Made by a program: the position numbers and the translations under genes. From the NCBI GenBank assembly GCA_946886075.1, contig CAMPHR010000031.1, positions 1 through 39,047 on the forward strand: a stretch of DNA of 39,047 nt, read 5' to 3'. Of this stretch, positions 26,186-34,252 are shown one piece after another. The stretch comes from an uncultured Novosphingobium sp. (GTDB lineage: Bacteria > Pseudomonadota > Alphaproteobacteria > Sphingomonadales > Sphingomonadaceae). The notes beneath the pieces are model-generated. The model worked only from the letters and a program-made list of their open reading frames with translations, did no database searches and had not been told where the DNA came from. Each line of letters opens with the position of its first letter. Within the stretch, counting starts at the first letter, position 1.

Positions 26186-26941
26186 TCAGAAAGCCTTTGT
26201 CTGGCCCCCGTCCACCATCAGCGTTTGGCCGGTGATATAGGCTGCCGCATCGCTTGCCAAGAAAACGGCGGCAGCTCCAATATCTTTTTCGCAGTCACCA
26301 ATGCGTTTTAGGGAAACCTTGTTGATCTGCGTATCATAGTCGGCGGGCGCCCACTCCTTCCACGCCATCACGCCGGGTGAGTTGGCGAACGGGCAGATGA
26401 TGTTCACCCGCACCGCCTGCGCGCCCCATTCGTTCGCCGCGATCTTTGAGATAGCCCGGATCGCTTCCTTCGCCGCGCAGTAGGACCCTTGCGTCGGGAT
26501 GGCATCGAACGCCGCGCCCGTCGCGAAGTTGATGACAGAGCCCTTGGCTTTGACCAGATGCGGATAGGCTTCGCGCATCAGCACGAAAGTCGGCCAGAAC
26601 CCGGTATCGAAAGCCATCTCCATGGCCTCGTCGGTCGTCTCGGCGATCGGCAACTGGCGCGAAGCCTGAGCCGCGTTCACCAGCACATCGATCCCGCCGA
26701 AGTGCCCGACCGCCGCCTCGATAATCTTCGGCAACTCCGCCCGCTGCGCCAGGTCGACGGCCAAGAAATGCACTTCGCCGCCCAGCGCGCGCAACTCGGC
26801 CTCGGTCGCGCGGCCCAGCTCCTCCTCCCGATCGACGATCAGGACGCGCGCGCCCGCCTTGACGAAAGCGGTCGCCACGCCCTTGGCGACCCCGCGCGCG
26901 CCACCCGTCACGATCGCCGCCTTGCCTTCCAGTGCCGTCAT
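26186..26941 (-). CDS. Short-chain dehydrogenase/reductase with altered motifs
   Basis: A 251-residue SDR-fold protein. Three signature positions deviate. The coenzyme loop TGGARGVA (12-19) ends in Ala where the classical TGxxxGxG has Gly. The NNAG motif reads NAAQ (89-92). The catalytic Ser is replaced by Thr141 (INFATGAA). Tyr154 and Lys158 (YCAAK) are kept, as is the C-terminal YITGQTLMVDGG. The changes could mean altered kinetics or a specialised substrate rather than loss of function. ATG 26941 follows GGAG; a TTG four codons earlier (26953) is possible. It lies third from the end of the operon, 22 bases after the previous SDR. Confidence 0.85.
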   Translation of the reverse strand: MTALEGKAAIVTGGARGVAKGVATAFVKAGARVLIVDREEELGRATEAELRALGGEVHFLAVDLAQRAELPKIIEAAVGHFGGIDVLVNAAQASRQLPIAETTDEAMEMAFDTGFWPTFVLMREAYPHLVKAKGSVINFATGAAFDAIPTQGSYCAAKEAIRAISKIAANEWGAQAVRVNIICPFANSPGVMAWKEWAPADYDTQINKVSLKRIGDCEKDIGAAAVFLASDAAAYITGQTLMVDGGQTKAF

Positions 26942-26963
26942 ATCCTGCTCCAATCCGTTCTAT

Positions 26964-27779
26964 TTATGTGAAGTAAGCCCCGCCATTCACCGTCACGATG
27001 CTGCCGGTGGCAAAGCTGCCGTCATCCCCCGCCAGAAAGGCCACCGCCCCCGCTATCTCGTCGGGATGGGCGAGACGCTTCATCAGGCTGTCGGCCGCGA
27101 TCATGTCCTTCATTTCAGCAGGCAGCGTCGCGTAGATCGGCGTCTCGGTCGCGCCGGGATTGACCGCATTCACGCGAATACCCCGATCGGCAAGCTCCCG
27201 CGCCATGGCCCGCGTCATGCCCAGCACCGCCGCCTTCGCCGCGCAATAGGGTATCGGTCCATCGCCCTTTACGCCGGAAGTCGATCCGATGTTGACGATG
27301 CTGCCGCCCGTCCCCTGCTCGGCCATCAGCCGCACCGCCGCCCGGCTGCATTTGAACGTCCCGTCCAGCGTCACCGCCAGCACGCCCGCCCAGCCCTCAT
27401 CCTCGCAATAGATGGTCTGATCCACAAAGGTCGTGGGCTCTTCCCCACGCGAGATCTGCTCTGCCCGCTCAGCCTGCGCCGCATAATAGCGGTCCATGCC
27501 GTCGCCCGCCGCGCTTCCCCGCCCGGCATTGTTGACCAGCACATCGACGCCGCCCAGCGCCTCTTTCACCTGCGCAAAGGCTGCATCCACCGAAGCCGTA
27601 TCCGCGACATTGCAAGCGATCCCCACATGCGGCGTAGGCAGCACCGCACCGGCCGCGCCCGCGTCCAGATCAAGCACCGCAACCGTCGCGCCTTCCGCAG
27701 CCAGACGCCGGGCAATCGCCGCACCGATCCCCTGCGCGCCGCCAGTCACGACAGCGCGCTTTCCTTTCAGCCGTTCCAT
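26964..27779 (-). CDS. Short-chain dehydrogenase/reductase
   Basis: A 271-residue classical SDR that oxidises an alcohol or reduces a ketone with NAD(P). It shows TGGAQGIG (12-19), NNAG in VLVNNAGRG, catalytic Ser in IVNIGSTSG, Tyr and Lys in YCAAK, and the C-terminal GSIVTVNGG. Between NNAG and the Ser there is a longer insert than usual (DRYYAAQAERAEQ), which probably shapes the substrate pocket. The ATG at 27779 is chosen over an in-frame TTG at 27788 because the TTG overlaps its own would-be ribosome site. It lies five bases after the preceding SDR, so the two are almost certainly co-translated. Confidence 0.88.
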   Translation of the reverse strand: MERLKGKRAVVTGGAQGIGAAIARRLAAEGATVAVLDLDAGAAGAVLPTPHVGIACNVADTASVDAAFAQVKEALGGVDVLVNNAGRGSAAGDGMDRYYAAQAERAEQISRGEEPTTFVDQTIYCEDEGWAGVLAVTLDGTFKCSRAAVRLMAEQGTGGSIVNIGSTSGVKGDGPIPYCAAKAAVLGMTRAMARELADRGIRVNAVNPGATETPIYATLPAEMKDMIAADSLMKRLAHPDEIAGAVAFLAGDDGSFATGSIVTVNGGAYFT

Positions 27780-27784
27780 GAGGA

Positions 27785-28576
27785 TCAATCCTCTACTTCA
27801 GGACGCCAAGCGACGCCGTTCACCTGCGCGCCGCCATCGGCAAACAGGGTATTGCCGCTCATATAGCCGCCCCCTTCGCTCGCCAGGAATACCGCGACCG
27901 GGCCAATATCCTGTTCCGCATCGCCAAAGCGCCCCGCCGGAACCTGCTTCAGGATTGCCTCCGTCATCTCCGGATTGGCGGCGAAATACTCCTTCGCCTG
28001 CGGGCTGGTCGCCGAAGGACAGATGGTGTTGCAGGTGATGCCGAACGGCCCCCACTCCACCGCCGCCGTCCGGGTCAGCGCGCGCATCGCTTCCTTGCTG
28101 GCATTATAGGCGACGGTGAACATATGCGCGTTGACGCCGTTCAGCGATCCCAGGTTGATGACGCGGCCAAACCCTTGAGCCTTCATGATCGGGAAAGCCG
28201 CCTTCATCGCCCAGAACACGGCATAATAGTTGAGGGCGAAGGAACCCTCCATCTCCTCGTCCGTGTGCTTTTCGATCCGCTTGGGGAAGCTGGCGCCAGC
28301 ATTATTGACCAATATGTCCAGTCGCCCGAAGCGCTGGTGCGCGGCGTCGACCATCGCTTCCACCTCGGCGCGCTGCGTCACGTCGGTACCGATGAAAAAG
28401 GCGTCGACGCCATGCGTGTCGCGCAGATATTGCGCCTCTTCCTCACCCTGATCAGCCTTGCGCTGCGCGATCGCGACATTCGCTCCGGCAGCGGCAAGCG
28501 CGCGGGCGATGCCCTGCCCCACGCCCTGCCCGCCCCCGGTGACGAGCGCGGTGCGCCCTTCCAGCAACTTTGCCAT
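27785..28576 (-). CDS. Short-chain dehydrogenase/reductase
   Basis: A 263-residue classical SDR. The motifs are intact: TGGGQGVG (14-21), NNAG in ILVNNAGAS, catalytic Ser in INLGSLNG, and YNASK. The end reads GGYMSGNTLFADGG, typical of this group. The start ATG 28576 follows AGGAGAG at good spacing. It is the third gene of the operon, 37 bases after the enone reductase. Substrate unknown; the neighbouring enzymes suggest a cyclic alcohol/ketone pair. Confidence 0.9.
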   Translation of the reverse strand: MAKLLEGRTALVTGGGQGVGQGIARALAAAGANVAIAQRKADQGEEEAQYLRDTHGVDAFFIGTDVTQRAEVEAMVDAAHQRFGRLDILVNNAGASFPKRIEKHTDEEMEGSFALNYYAVFWAMKAAFPIMKAQGFGRVINLGSLNGVNAHMFTVAYNASKEAMRALTRTAAVEWGPFGITCNTICPSATSPQAKEYFAANPEMTEAILKQVPAGRFGDAEQDIGPVAVFLASEGGGYMSGNTLFADGGAQVNGVAWRPEVED

Positions 28577-28613
28577 TCAACCTCTCCTATATTCTTGTGA
28601 CGTTGCTCGACGC

Positions 28614-29687
28614 TCAGGCGTCCAGCAGCGCATAATCCAGATAACCGACCCGGTCGTCGCCCTCGCCAGTGTAGAAATTGGCCTTGTTGGCCTTGTTGAG
28701 CGCAGCGCCCTTTTGGAAGCGTTCCACCAGGTCGGGATTGGCGATGTAGAGATAACCGAAGGACACGGCCTCGGCCTTCCCCTCGGCGATCACCGCCGAT
28801 GCCTTGTCCAGGTTCAGCCCGCCATTCTCGATGACAGGCCCGCTCCAATTGGCGCGGACCAGTTCCAGCGCGTCCTGCCCGTCCAGTGGAATGTGGATCA
28901 GGTGACAATAGGCCAGGCCTTTGCCGTCAATGGCTTTGAGCAGCGCCGCGTAGGTTTCATGCGGGTTCGCGTCGTCCATGCCGTTGAACTTGACGCCGGG
29001 GCAGATGCGGAAGCCGACCCGGCCCGCACCCACGGCGTCGGCCAGCGCTTCCAGCAACTCCACCACGAAACGAATGCGGTTCTCCACCGACCCGCCATAG
29101 CGATCCGTGCGCTGGTTCGTGTTGGACGAGAGAAACTGCATCGGCAGGTAACCGCTGGCGCAATGCAGCTCGATCCCGTCCAGACCCGCAGCGATCGCGT
29201 TGCGCGCCGCCGTCACATATTCCGCGATGACACCGGGAATTTCGTCCGTCTCTAGCGCGCGCGGCACGACCGTTTCCACGGGAACGCCGTCGGGGCCGGG
29301 GATCTTGTCAGGGCACTGGATGGCTGATGGCGACACCGTCTCCGCGTCCGCATCCTTGTTCGCCTGCACAGCCGCCCGGCCGACATGCATCAACTGCATG
29401 ACGATCTTCCCGCCAGCACCATGCACCGCGTCCGCGACCTTGCGCCATCCTTCGACCTGTGCCTCGCTATGGATGCCGGGCGTGCGCCAATATCCCTTGC
29501 CCGTGGGCGAAGGCTGCGTCCCCTCCGTCACGATCAGCCCGGCGCTGGCGCGTTGGCGATAATATTCGACCATGATGTCGGTCGGGACATCGCCAGGGCC
29601 AGCCCGATCGCGCGTCATCGGCGCCATGACAATCCGGTTGGCCAGCGCGATGTCACCCAATGTCACGGGCGAGAAAATATCCGTCAT
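28614..29687 (-). CDS. Old Yellow Enzyme family alkene (enone) reductase
   Basis: A 357-residue FMN enzyme of the NemA/OYE type, reducing the C=C bond of an alpha,beta-unsaturated carbonyl with NAD(P)H. Landmarks are the N-terminal LANRIVMAPMTR (15-26), a segment beginning GLIVTEGTQPSPTG, QLMHVGR (98-104), YGGSVENRIRF and the C-terminal VSFGYLYIANPDL. In the active-site motif HCASGY, His175 and Tyr180 are kept, but the usual second His/Asn that holds the carbonyl is Ser178. It lacks Fe-S cysteines and FAD domains, unlike the larger OYE at 20606. It begins five bases after the SnoaL-like gene, in the same operon. Confidence 0.9.
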   Translation of the reverse strand: MTDIFSPVTLGDIALANRIVMAPMTRDRAGPGDVPTDIMVEYYRQRASAGLIVTEGTQPSPTGKGYWRTPGIHSEAQVEGWRKVADAVHGAGGKIVMQLMHVGRAAVQANKDADAETVSPSAIQCPDKIPGPDGVPVETVVPRALETDEIPGVIAEYVTAARNAIAAGLDGIELHCASGYLPMQFLSSNTNQRTDRYGGSVENRIRFVVELLEALADAVGAGRVGFRICPGVKFNGMDDANPHETYAALLKAIDGKGLAYCHLIHIPLDGQDALELVRANWSGPVIENGGLNLDKASAVIAEGKAEAVSFGYLYIANPDLVERFQKGAALNKANKANFYTGEGDDRVGYLDYALLDA

Positions 29688-29692
29688 ATCCT

Positions 29693-30322
29693 TCAGCTCC
29701 GAACGCGCGGCTTGGGCAGCGGAGCGCCGCGCCGCATCGTTTCAATGAATTTTTCCAGCGGCGCGGGCGCATCGACCGGGCCGTCATGCGGCTGCCCATG
29801 CCGGTCCCAATAGCTTTTCCAGCTCGGGAACAGGTCGTGGAAGCTGCCATGATAGGGCTGCACGCCCGGCCAGCGCATCTTGCGATCACCGATTGGCGGC
29901 TTGTTGAGGTCAGTCGCGTACCAATAAAGCGGCAGGCGACGGCGGAAATACCAGCGGCCATCGATCCGCTCATATTTGTCGAAATACATCATCTGCATGA
30001 TGACCCACTCAGCGCCGGTCTCATGCTCATTCTTCGAATAGACGACGCCCTGCGCATGATCAGGATCGTCGAAATCGATCACATGGCCGCCAATGTGATG
30101 GGACGTGCCGTCGAACTGCATCGAATGGGTTTCGTCGAACCAGTCGCGCAATTCCTTGCGTCCCTGCTTGCCGCCGCCGACCTTCACATCCTCAGGAAAC
30201 AGGTTCACCCAGGCATCGGAATCGCGCATGTCCAGCGCCAGCGAATATTTCGCGGCCAACTGCCGGATCGCGTCCAGCGATTCCAACCGGTCTATGCGCG
30301 CAATCAGGCTCTCGTCCGCCAC
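29693..30322 (-). CDS. SnoaL/NTF2-like fold protein, first gene of the catabolic operon
   Basis: A 209-residue protein with an NTF2-like alpha+beta barrel (about residues 5-150) and a C-terminal extension rich in Trp, Pro and Tyr. This superfamily includes ketosteroid isomerases, dehydratases and ring-hydroxylase small subunits. The N-terminal helix IDRLESLDAIRQLAAKYSLALD is typical, and SHHIGGHVIDFDD is the conserved beta strand with His. The start is called at GTG 30322, preceded by AAAGGA eight bases upstream. The open frame reaches 30370, but that extension is basic and has no homology that I recognise. It heads the seven-gene operon opposite the AraC regulator. Specific reaction unknown. 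Confidence 0.8.
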   Translation of the reverse strand: MADESLIARIDRLESLDAIRQLAAKYSLALDMRDSDAWVNLFPEDVKVGGGKQGRKELRDWFDETHSMQFDGTSHHIGGHVIDFDDPDHAQGVVYSKNEHETGAEWVIMQMMYFDKYERIDGRWYFRRRLPLYWYATDLNKPPIGDRKMRWPGVQPYHGSFHDLFPSWKSYWDRHGQPHDGPVDAPAPLEKFIETMRRGAPLPKPRVRS

Positions 30323-30400
30323 CCTCTCGATCCTTTCTATTTGAAGCCTTTGTTTCCCCTTTCTCCCCACCTCTGGAAATGCCAGAATAGCTCAAAGGTC
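30323..30400. promoter_or_regulatory. Divergent control region of the catabolic operon and araC-type gene
   Basis: Only 78 bases separate the GTG of the operon's first gene (-) from the ATG of the AraC-type regulator (+), so both promoters and any activator sites must lie here or inside the genes. An inverted pair CCTTTG (30347-30352) and CAAAGG (30393-30398) is visible, but its role is uncertain. Confidence 0.45.
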
Positions 30401-31492
30401 ATGACAAAAAAGCTCAACGCCAAACATCTGTCCCGCCCGGTGGCAACGCATGTCCCCGTCGCCATCGCCCGCGATCTGCTACGGTTGGTGGCGGAAATCG
30501 GCGTCGACCCCGCCGAGCTTCTCCGGCAGGCGAGCCTCCCCCACCTCATAGGGCCGCCGATCGGCGGAACCGCCGCGCATCGCGGGCTTTCGCAGGATGA
30601 TTTCACGCGCCTCTACGCCCATTGCACCTGGGCTCTCGATGCTCAGGCCGCCCGTCAGGAAGGCCGCGAGCCGTTGACCAAGGCGGGGGTGGACATGCTC
30701 TGCCACTGCATCATCACCTGCCGCACCTTGGCGGATGTGATCGATCGCACGGATCGCTTTTCCGCCCTTATCGGCCCACGCGCCGGGCGGCTGCGGCTGA
30801 AGGTCGATGACGGCGTCGCCCGGCTCGACATGGCAACCCCGCGCCAGATCAGAAACGCCAGCGCCTATGTGTCCGACCTCGCGGGCCTCTCCACCTATTA
30901 CCGGCTATTCGGCTGGCTGATCGGCGAGGATATTCCCCTGCTCGGCGCGGCCATGCGCTATCCTCCGCTGCTGGACGAGCAGACCATTTCCTACCTCATG
31001 CCCGTACCGATGCAGCATGGCGCGCCCGAAAACAGCCTGCGCTTCCCCGCCAGCTATCTCGACCGCCCGGTCCTGCGCAGCCACCATGAGCTGGAGCATC
31101 TGCTCGAACGCTTCCCCTTCGACGTCGAACAGCCGCAATCGCTCGACGCCCCGCTGTCGGAGCGCATCCAGCACCTCTTCAGCGCCATGCTCGCCAGCGG
31201 CGAAGCGCCCGCCACCGCATCGCAACTCGCGCGCCAGTTCAGCATCAGCATCGCCACCTTGAAGCGCCGCCTCGCGGACGAAGGCACCTCGCTCGTCCAG
31301 CTAAAAACCGAAGCCCGCCGCGCGCTCGCCACCCGCTTGCTGAACGACCCCCGCCTCACCATCACCGAAGTCGGCCGCCGTACCCAATTCAGCGACACCG
31401 GCGCCTTTCGCCGCGCTTTCCAGCAATGGACCGGCTCATCCCCCACCCGCTGGCGCGAACGGCGCCAGACGGCGGGGAAAGCTGATCAATAG
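30401..31492 (+). CDS. AraC family transcriptional regulator
   Basis: A 363-residue regulator. Residues of about 20-210 form an arabinose-binding-like ligand domain of the kind seen in OruR/ArgR-type AraC members (AIARDLLRLVAEIGVDPAELL, then DLAGLSTYYRLFGWLIG). Residues of about 265-355 are the double helix-turn-helix: ASQLARQFSISIATLKRRL, ITEVGRRTQFSDTGAFRRAF and WTGSSPTRWRE. ATG 30401 begins MTKKLNAKHLS. The frame is open upstream to 29660, but that part is antisense to the SnoaL-like gene and rejected. Divergence from the catabolic operon suggests that it senses a pathway intermediate and activates that operon (inference). Its stop overlaps the end of the convergent luciferase-like gene by seven bases. 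Confidence 0.92.
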   Translation: MTKKLNAKHLSRPVATHVPVAIARDLLRLVAEIGVDPAELLRQASLPHLIGPPIGGTAAHRGLSQDDFTRLYAHCTWALDAQAARQEGREPLTKAGVDMLCHCIITCRTLADVIDRTDRFSALIGPRAGRLRLKVDDGVARLDMATPRQIRNASAYVSDLAGLSTYYRLFGWLIGEDIPLLGAAMRYPPLLDEQTISYLMPVPMQHGAPENSLRFPASYLDRPVLRSHHELEHLLERFPFDVEQPQSLDAPLSERIQHLFSAMLASGEAPATASQLARQFSISIATLKRRLADEGTSLVQLKTEARRALATRLLNDPRLTITEVGRRTQFSDTGAFRRAFQQWTGSSPTRWRERRQTAGKADQ

Positions 31493-32355
31493 CGGCGGAC
31501 GACCTTTTCGGCGAAGCGGTTGAGGTCGTCTATCTTCTGCTGCAAAGGCTGGCTGTCCTCTTCCACCGCATAGAGGTTGCGGAACACGACCACCATGTCC
31601 GTCACGCCCGCATCCTCATGGCGGCGGACGTCATCCAGATCGGGGTCGCCAAGCGCCGAAGCAAAGACGCGGAACGGCGCGTCCTTACGGCCCTGCTCGT
31701 CGCGATACGCGTCAAGCTTCTCCAGCATCGGCAGCAACATGTCGAAGCCGCCACCTGCATACATCCACCCATCATTGCGCGCCGCCCGCTTCAGCGCCGC
31801 GTCGGAATGCCCACCGATCAGGATAGGCACCGGCTTCGTCGGCACCGGATTGAGCTTCACCGGCGGCAGGTCGAAAAACTCGCCCTTATATTCGAAATAA
31901 CCCCCAGTGGTGAGGCCGCGCACGATGTCGATGCACTCATCGAACCGCTTGCCCCGGCCCTCCCACGGCACGCCCATCACCGCATAGTCCTCCGGCCATA
32001 CGCTCAGGCCCACGCCCAGGTTGAAGCGGTTGTCGAACAGCGCCTCGATCGACGCCACCATCTTCGCGACATAGAGCGGCGGCCGCACCGGCAGCTTCAC
32101 GACATTGGTCGTGACCTCCAGCTTTTCGGTCGCGGCAAGCATGGCGGTCACATGGATGAAAGACTCCAGGAACGGCTTGTTCTCCAGAAACTCCCGGCCG
32201 CCATCGTCGGTATAGCTGTATTTGGTGCCGGAACTTTTCGGATAGATCAGGCTGTCGGGCACCGTGAACCCGGCATAGCCCGCCGCTTCCGCCGCCTTGG
32301 CGAGCGGCGCATAATTTTGGATCGCGGTCATCGACTCGCCCAGGTGAAAGCGCAT
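31486..32355 (-). CDS. Luciferase-like (LLM class) flavin-dependent oxidoreductase
   Basis: A 289-residue TIM-barrel protein of the bacterial luciferase-like family, using F420 or FMN. It shows AAEAAGYAGFTVPDSLIYP, TTNVVKLPVRPPLYVAK, FNLGVGLSVW and the central GKRFDECIDIVRGL. PVPILIGGHSDAALKRAAR is typical of the family. AGGAGAGG lies just before ATG 32355. Many members are annotated as F420-dependent, but cofactor choice cannot be read from the sequence and sphingomonads are not known as strong F420 producers, so FMN is a serious alternative. It converges on the AraC gene and diverges from the next SDR. Confidence 0.87.
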   Translation of the reverse strand: MRFHLGESMTAIQNYAPLAKAAEAAGYAGFTVPDSLIYPKSSGTKYSYTDDGGREFLENKPFLESFIHVTAMLAATEKLEVTTNVVKLPVRPPLYVAKMVASIEALFDNRFNLGVGLSVWPEDYAVMGVPWEGRGKRFDECIDIVRGLTTGGYFEYKGEFFDLPPVKLNPVPTKPVPILIGGHSDAALKRAARNDGWMYAGGGFDMLLPMLEKLDAYRDEQGRKDAPFRVFASALGDPDLDDVRRHEDAGVTDMVVVFRNLYAVEEDSQPLQQKIDDLNRFAEKVVRRY

Positions 32356-32542
32356 CGTCCTCTCCTCTTCGTCTCGCTTTTATCCAACCGCGCCGGCTCT
32401 GCTCGGCCGCGTTCGATGCTCTCCGCCTTATCCCCGCACCGGGAAACACAGTCAACCACAGCGACAACCTCTTTCGTGCGCGATTAGCCCCTTTGGCTAC
32501 GCATATCTCCCCGTTGAGCTTCCCGTTCCTGCAAGAATCGCA

Positions 32543-32570
32543 TTGAACAAATGTTTTTTTCTCCTATCCT
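32543..32570 (+). promoter_or_regulatory. Candidate promoter for the SDR/EthD-SnoaL pair
   Basis: TTGAAC (32543-32548) and TATCCT (32565-32570) are spaced by 16 bases and lie 62 bases upstream of the SDR start. They match the sigma-70 consensus in part (4/6 each). A CCCCG-AAC-CGGGG hairpin (32587-32599) follows in the presumed leader. Confidence 0.35.
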
Positions 32571-32631
32571 GCGCCGCAAAGCTCGACCCCGAACCGGGGA
32601 AACGGGCGCGAGGATCAGGAAAGGAAAGAGG

Positions 32632-33420
32632 ATGCTGCTCAAGGATAAAGTCGTGATCGTCAGCGGCGTCGGCCCCGGCATGGGCCAGGCGCTCGCCCGC
32701 ATCGCCGCGGCCGAAGGCGCCAGCGTCGTGCTCGCCGCCCGCAACCAGGCGTTCCTCAATGAAGTGTGCAGCGACATCAAGGCCAAGGGCGGGAAAGCCG
32801 TCGCCGTCGCCTGCGACGTCAGCGATGAAGCACAATGCAAGGCTCTTGCCGAACGCGCCGCCGCCGAATTTGGCGGCCGTGTCCATGGCCTCGTCAACAG
32901 CGCCTATTATCACGGCGACTGGTGCTTCGTGGACAATGCCGACATCGGCGATTTCACCAAGGCGTTCGACGTCAACTGCGTCGGCGCCCTGCGCCTCACC
33001 CGCGCCTGCATCCCTTATCTGCGCGACGGCGGCGCGGTCGTTAACGTGTCCACCATGGCCAGCGTCAACCCCTATGGCCACGAAGGCGGGATGGAAATGC
33101 CCTATGCCGTAGCCAAGGGCGCGCTCAACACCCTGGGCAAATATATGGCGAGCGATCTTGGCCGCCACGGCATCCGCGTCAACACCTGCCGCATGGGCTG
33201 GATCCACGGCGAGCCGGTGGAAGGCTTCATCGCCTCGCAGGTCGATGCCGGTTTCAAGCGCGAAGACGTCGTCGCTGGCGTCACCAAGAATATCCCGATC
33301 GGCATCATCCCGCCGGAGGATGATTGCGCCCGCGCCGTGCTCATGATGGTTTCCGACTATTCGCGCGTCGTCAGCGGGGCTTCGCTCGACGTCAATGGCG
33401 GCCAGTGGATGGCGCCCTGA
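32632..33420 (+). CDS. Short-chain dehydrogenase/reductase
   Basis: A 262-residue SDR. Motifs are VSGVGPGMG (12-20) in place of TGxxxGxG, so the leading Thr is Ser, and LVNSAYYH in place of NNAG. The catalytic block is NVSTMASVNPYG and then YAVAK. The residue aligned with the catalytic Ser is Thr or the preceding Ser, and the loop to the Tyr is longer than usual. Such variant SDRs (mycofactocin-linked or steroid-type) are common in catabolic clusters, but mycofactocin genes are not present here. The start ATG 32632 follows an AGGAAAGGAAAGAGG run; the frame upstream to 32551 is discarded. The next gene starts 19 bases later. Confidence 0.86.
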   Translation: MLLKDKVVIVSGVGPGMGQALARIAAAEGASVVLAARNQAFLNEVCSDIKAKGGKAVAVACDVSDEAQCKALAERAAAEFGGRVHGLVNSAYYHGDWCFVDNADIGDFTKAFDVNCVGALRLTRACIPYLRDGGAVVNVSTMASVNPYGHEGGMEMPYAVAKGALNTLGKYMASDLGRHGIRVNTCRMGWIHGEPVEGFIASQVDAGFKREDVVAGVTKNIPIGIIPPEDDCARAVLMMVSDYSRVVSGASLDVNGGQWMAP

Positions 33421-33439
33421 TCCTGGCGGGAGAGGCTGG

Positions 33440-34252
33440 ATGTTCAAATGCATAGCATTGCTTCGGCGCAGGCCGGATCTCTCCCGCGAAGCCTTTATCG
33501 ACTATTATGAAAGGCAGCATGCGCCCCTGATCCAGCGCCTGCTGCCCGGCATAGTCGATTACCGGCGCAATTATGTCGAACTGGATGGCGCGTTCATTTT
33601 CCCCGGCGCCGCCCCCATCGACTTCGACGTCATCACCGAAATATGGCTGGCCGACCGCGCCGCCTACGACCGCTTCACCGCCGCCGCCACGCAAGAGGAC
33701 ATAGCCCGGCAGATCGCGCAGGATGAGGAAAATTTCCTCGACCGTCCGGCCACCCGCATGATGGTGGTCGAAGAAAGAGCCTCGGACGCGCCCGGCGCCA
33801 TCACCCCCCAGGCCTTGCTGGACGAACGGGACATCATCCGCGGCCTCTCCCGCTTCGCCCGCATCCTCGACACCAAGCAATGGGACCGCCTCGGCGATGT
33901 GTTCGCCGACGATCTCAGCTTCGATTACGGCACGGGCGGCGATCAGCATGGCATGGCCGCACTCACCGCCAACATGCGCCGCTACCTCGACCGCTGCGGC
34001 GGCACGCAACATCTGATCGGCAGCATCCTGGTCGATGTCGACGGCGATCGCGCGACGAGCCGCTCCTATGTTCAGGCCCGGCATCAGCGCGTGGACAACC
34101 CTGCCGGACCCATTTTCGATTCAAACGGCGAATATGTCGATCAGTGGGAAAGGCGCACCCAAGGCTGGCGCATCGTCCGCCGCGATGCCATCTGGGCCGC
34201 GCATACGGGCGACCCGATGATCCTGCACGCTGAGCCGGCGAATTTGGGCTGA
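33440..34252 (+). CDS. EthD domain - SnoaL-like domain fusion protein
   Basis: A 270-residue protein with two folds. Residues 1-105 look like an EthD/dimeric alpha-beta barrel domain: MFKCIALLRRRPDLSREAFIDYYERQHAPL with the YYExxHAPL motif. Residues of about 125-265 form an NTF2/SnoaL-like domain: IIRGLSRFARILDTKQWDRL, VFADDLSFDYG, YVQARHQ and a segment starting YVDQWERRTQGWRIVRRDAI. EthD proteins are small accessory factors of oxidative catabolism; SnoaL-like folds isomerise, dehydrate or bind ring substrates. ATG 33440 follows GGGAGAGG; the frame upstream to 33395 overlaps the SDR and is discarded. It is likely co-transcribed with the SDR, 19 bases upstream. Function is inferred only by fold. 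Confidence 0.8.
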   Translation: MFKCIALLRRRPDLSREAFIDYYERQHAPLIQRLLPGIVDYRRNYVELDGAFIFPGAAPIDFDVITEIWLADRAAYDRFTAAATQEDIARQIAQDEENFLDRPATRMMVVEERASDAPGAITPQALLDERDIIRGLSRFARILDTKQWDRLGDVFADDLSFDYGTGGDQHGMAALTANMRRYLDRCGGTQHLIGSILVDVDGDRATSRSYVQARHQRVDNPAGPIFDSNGEYVDQWERRTQGWRIVRRDAIWAAHTGDPMILHAEPANLG

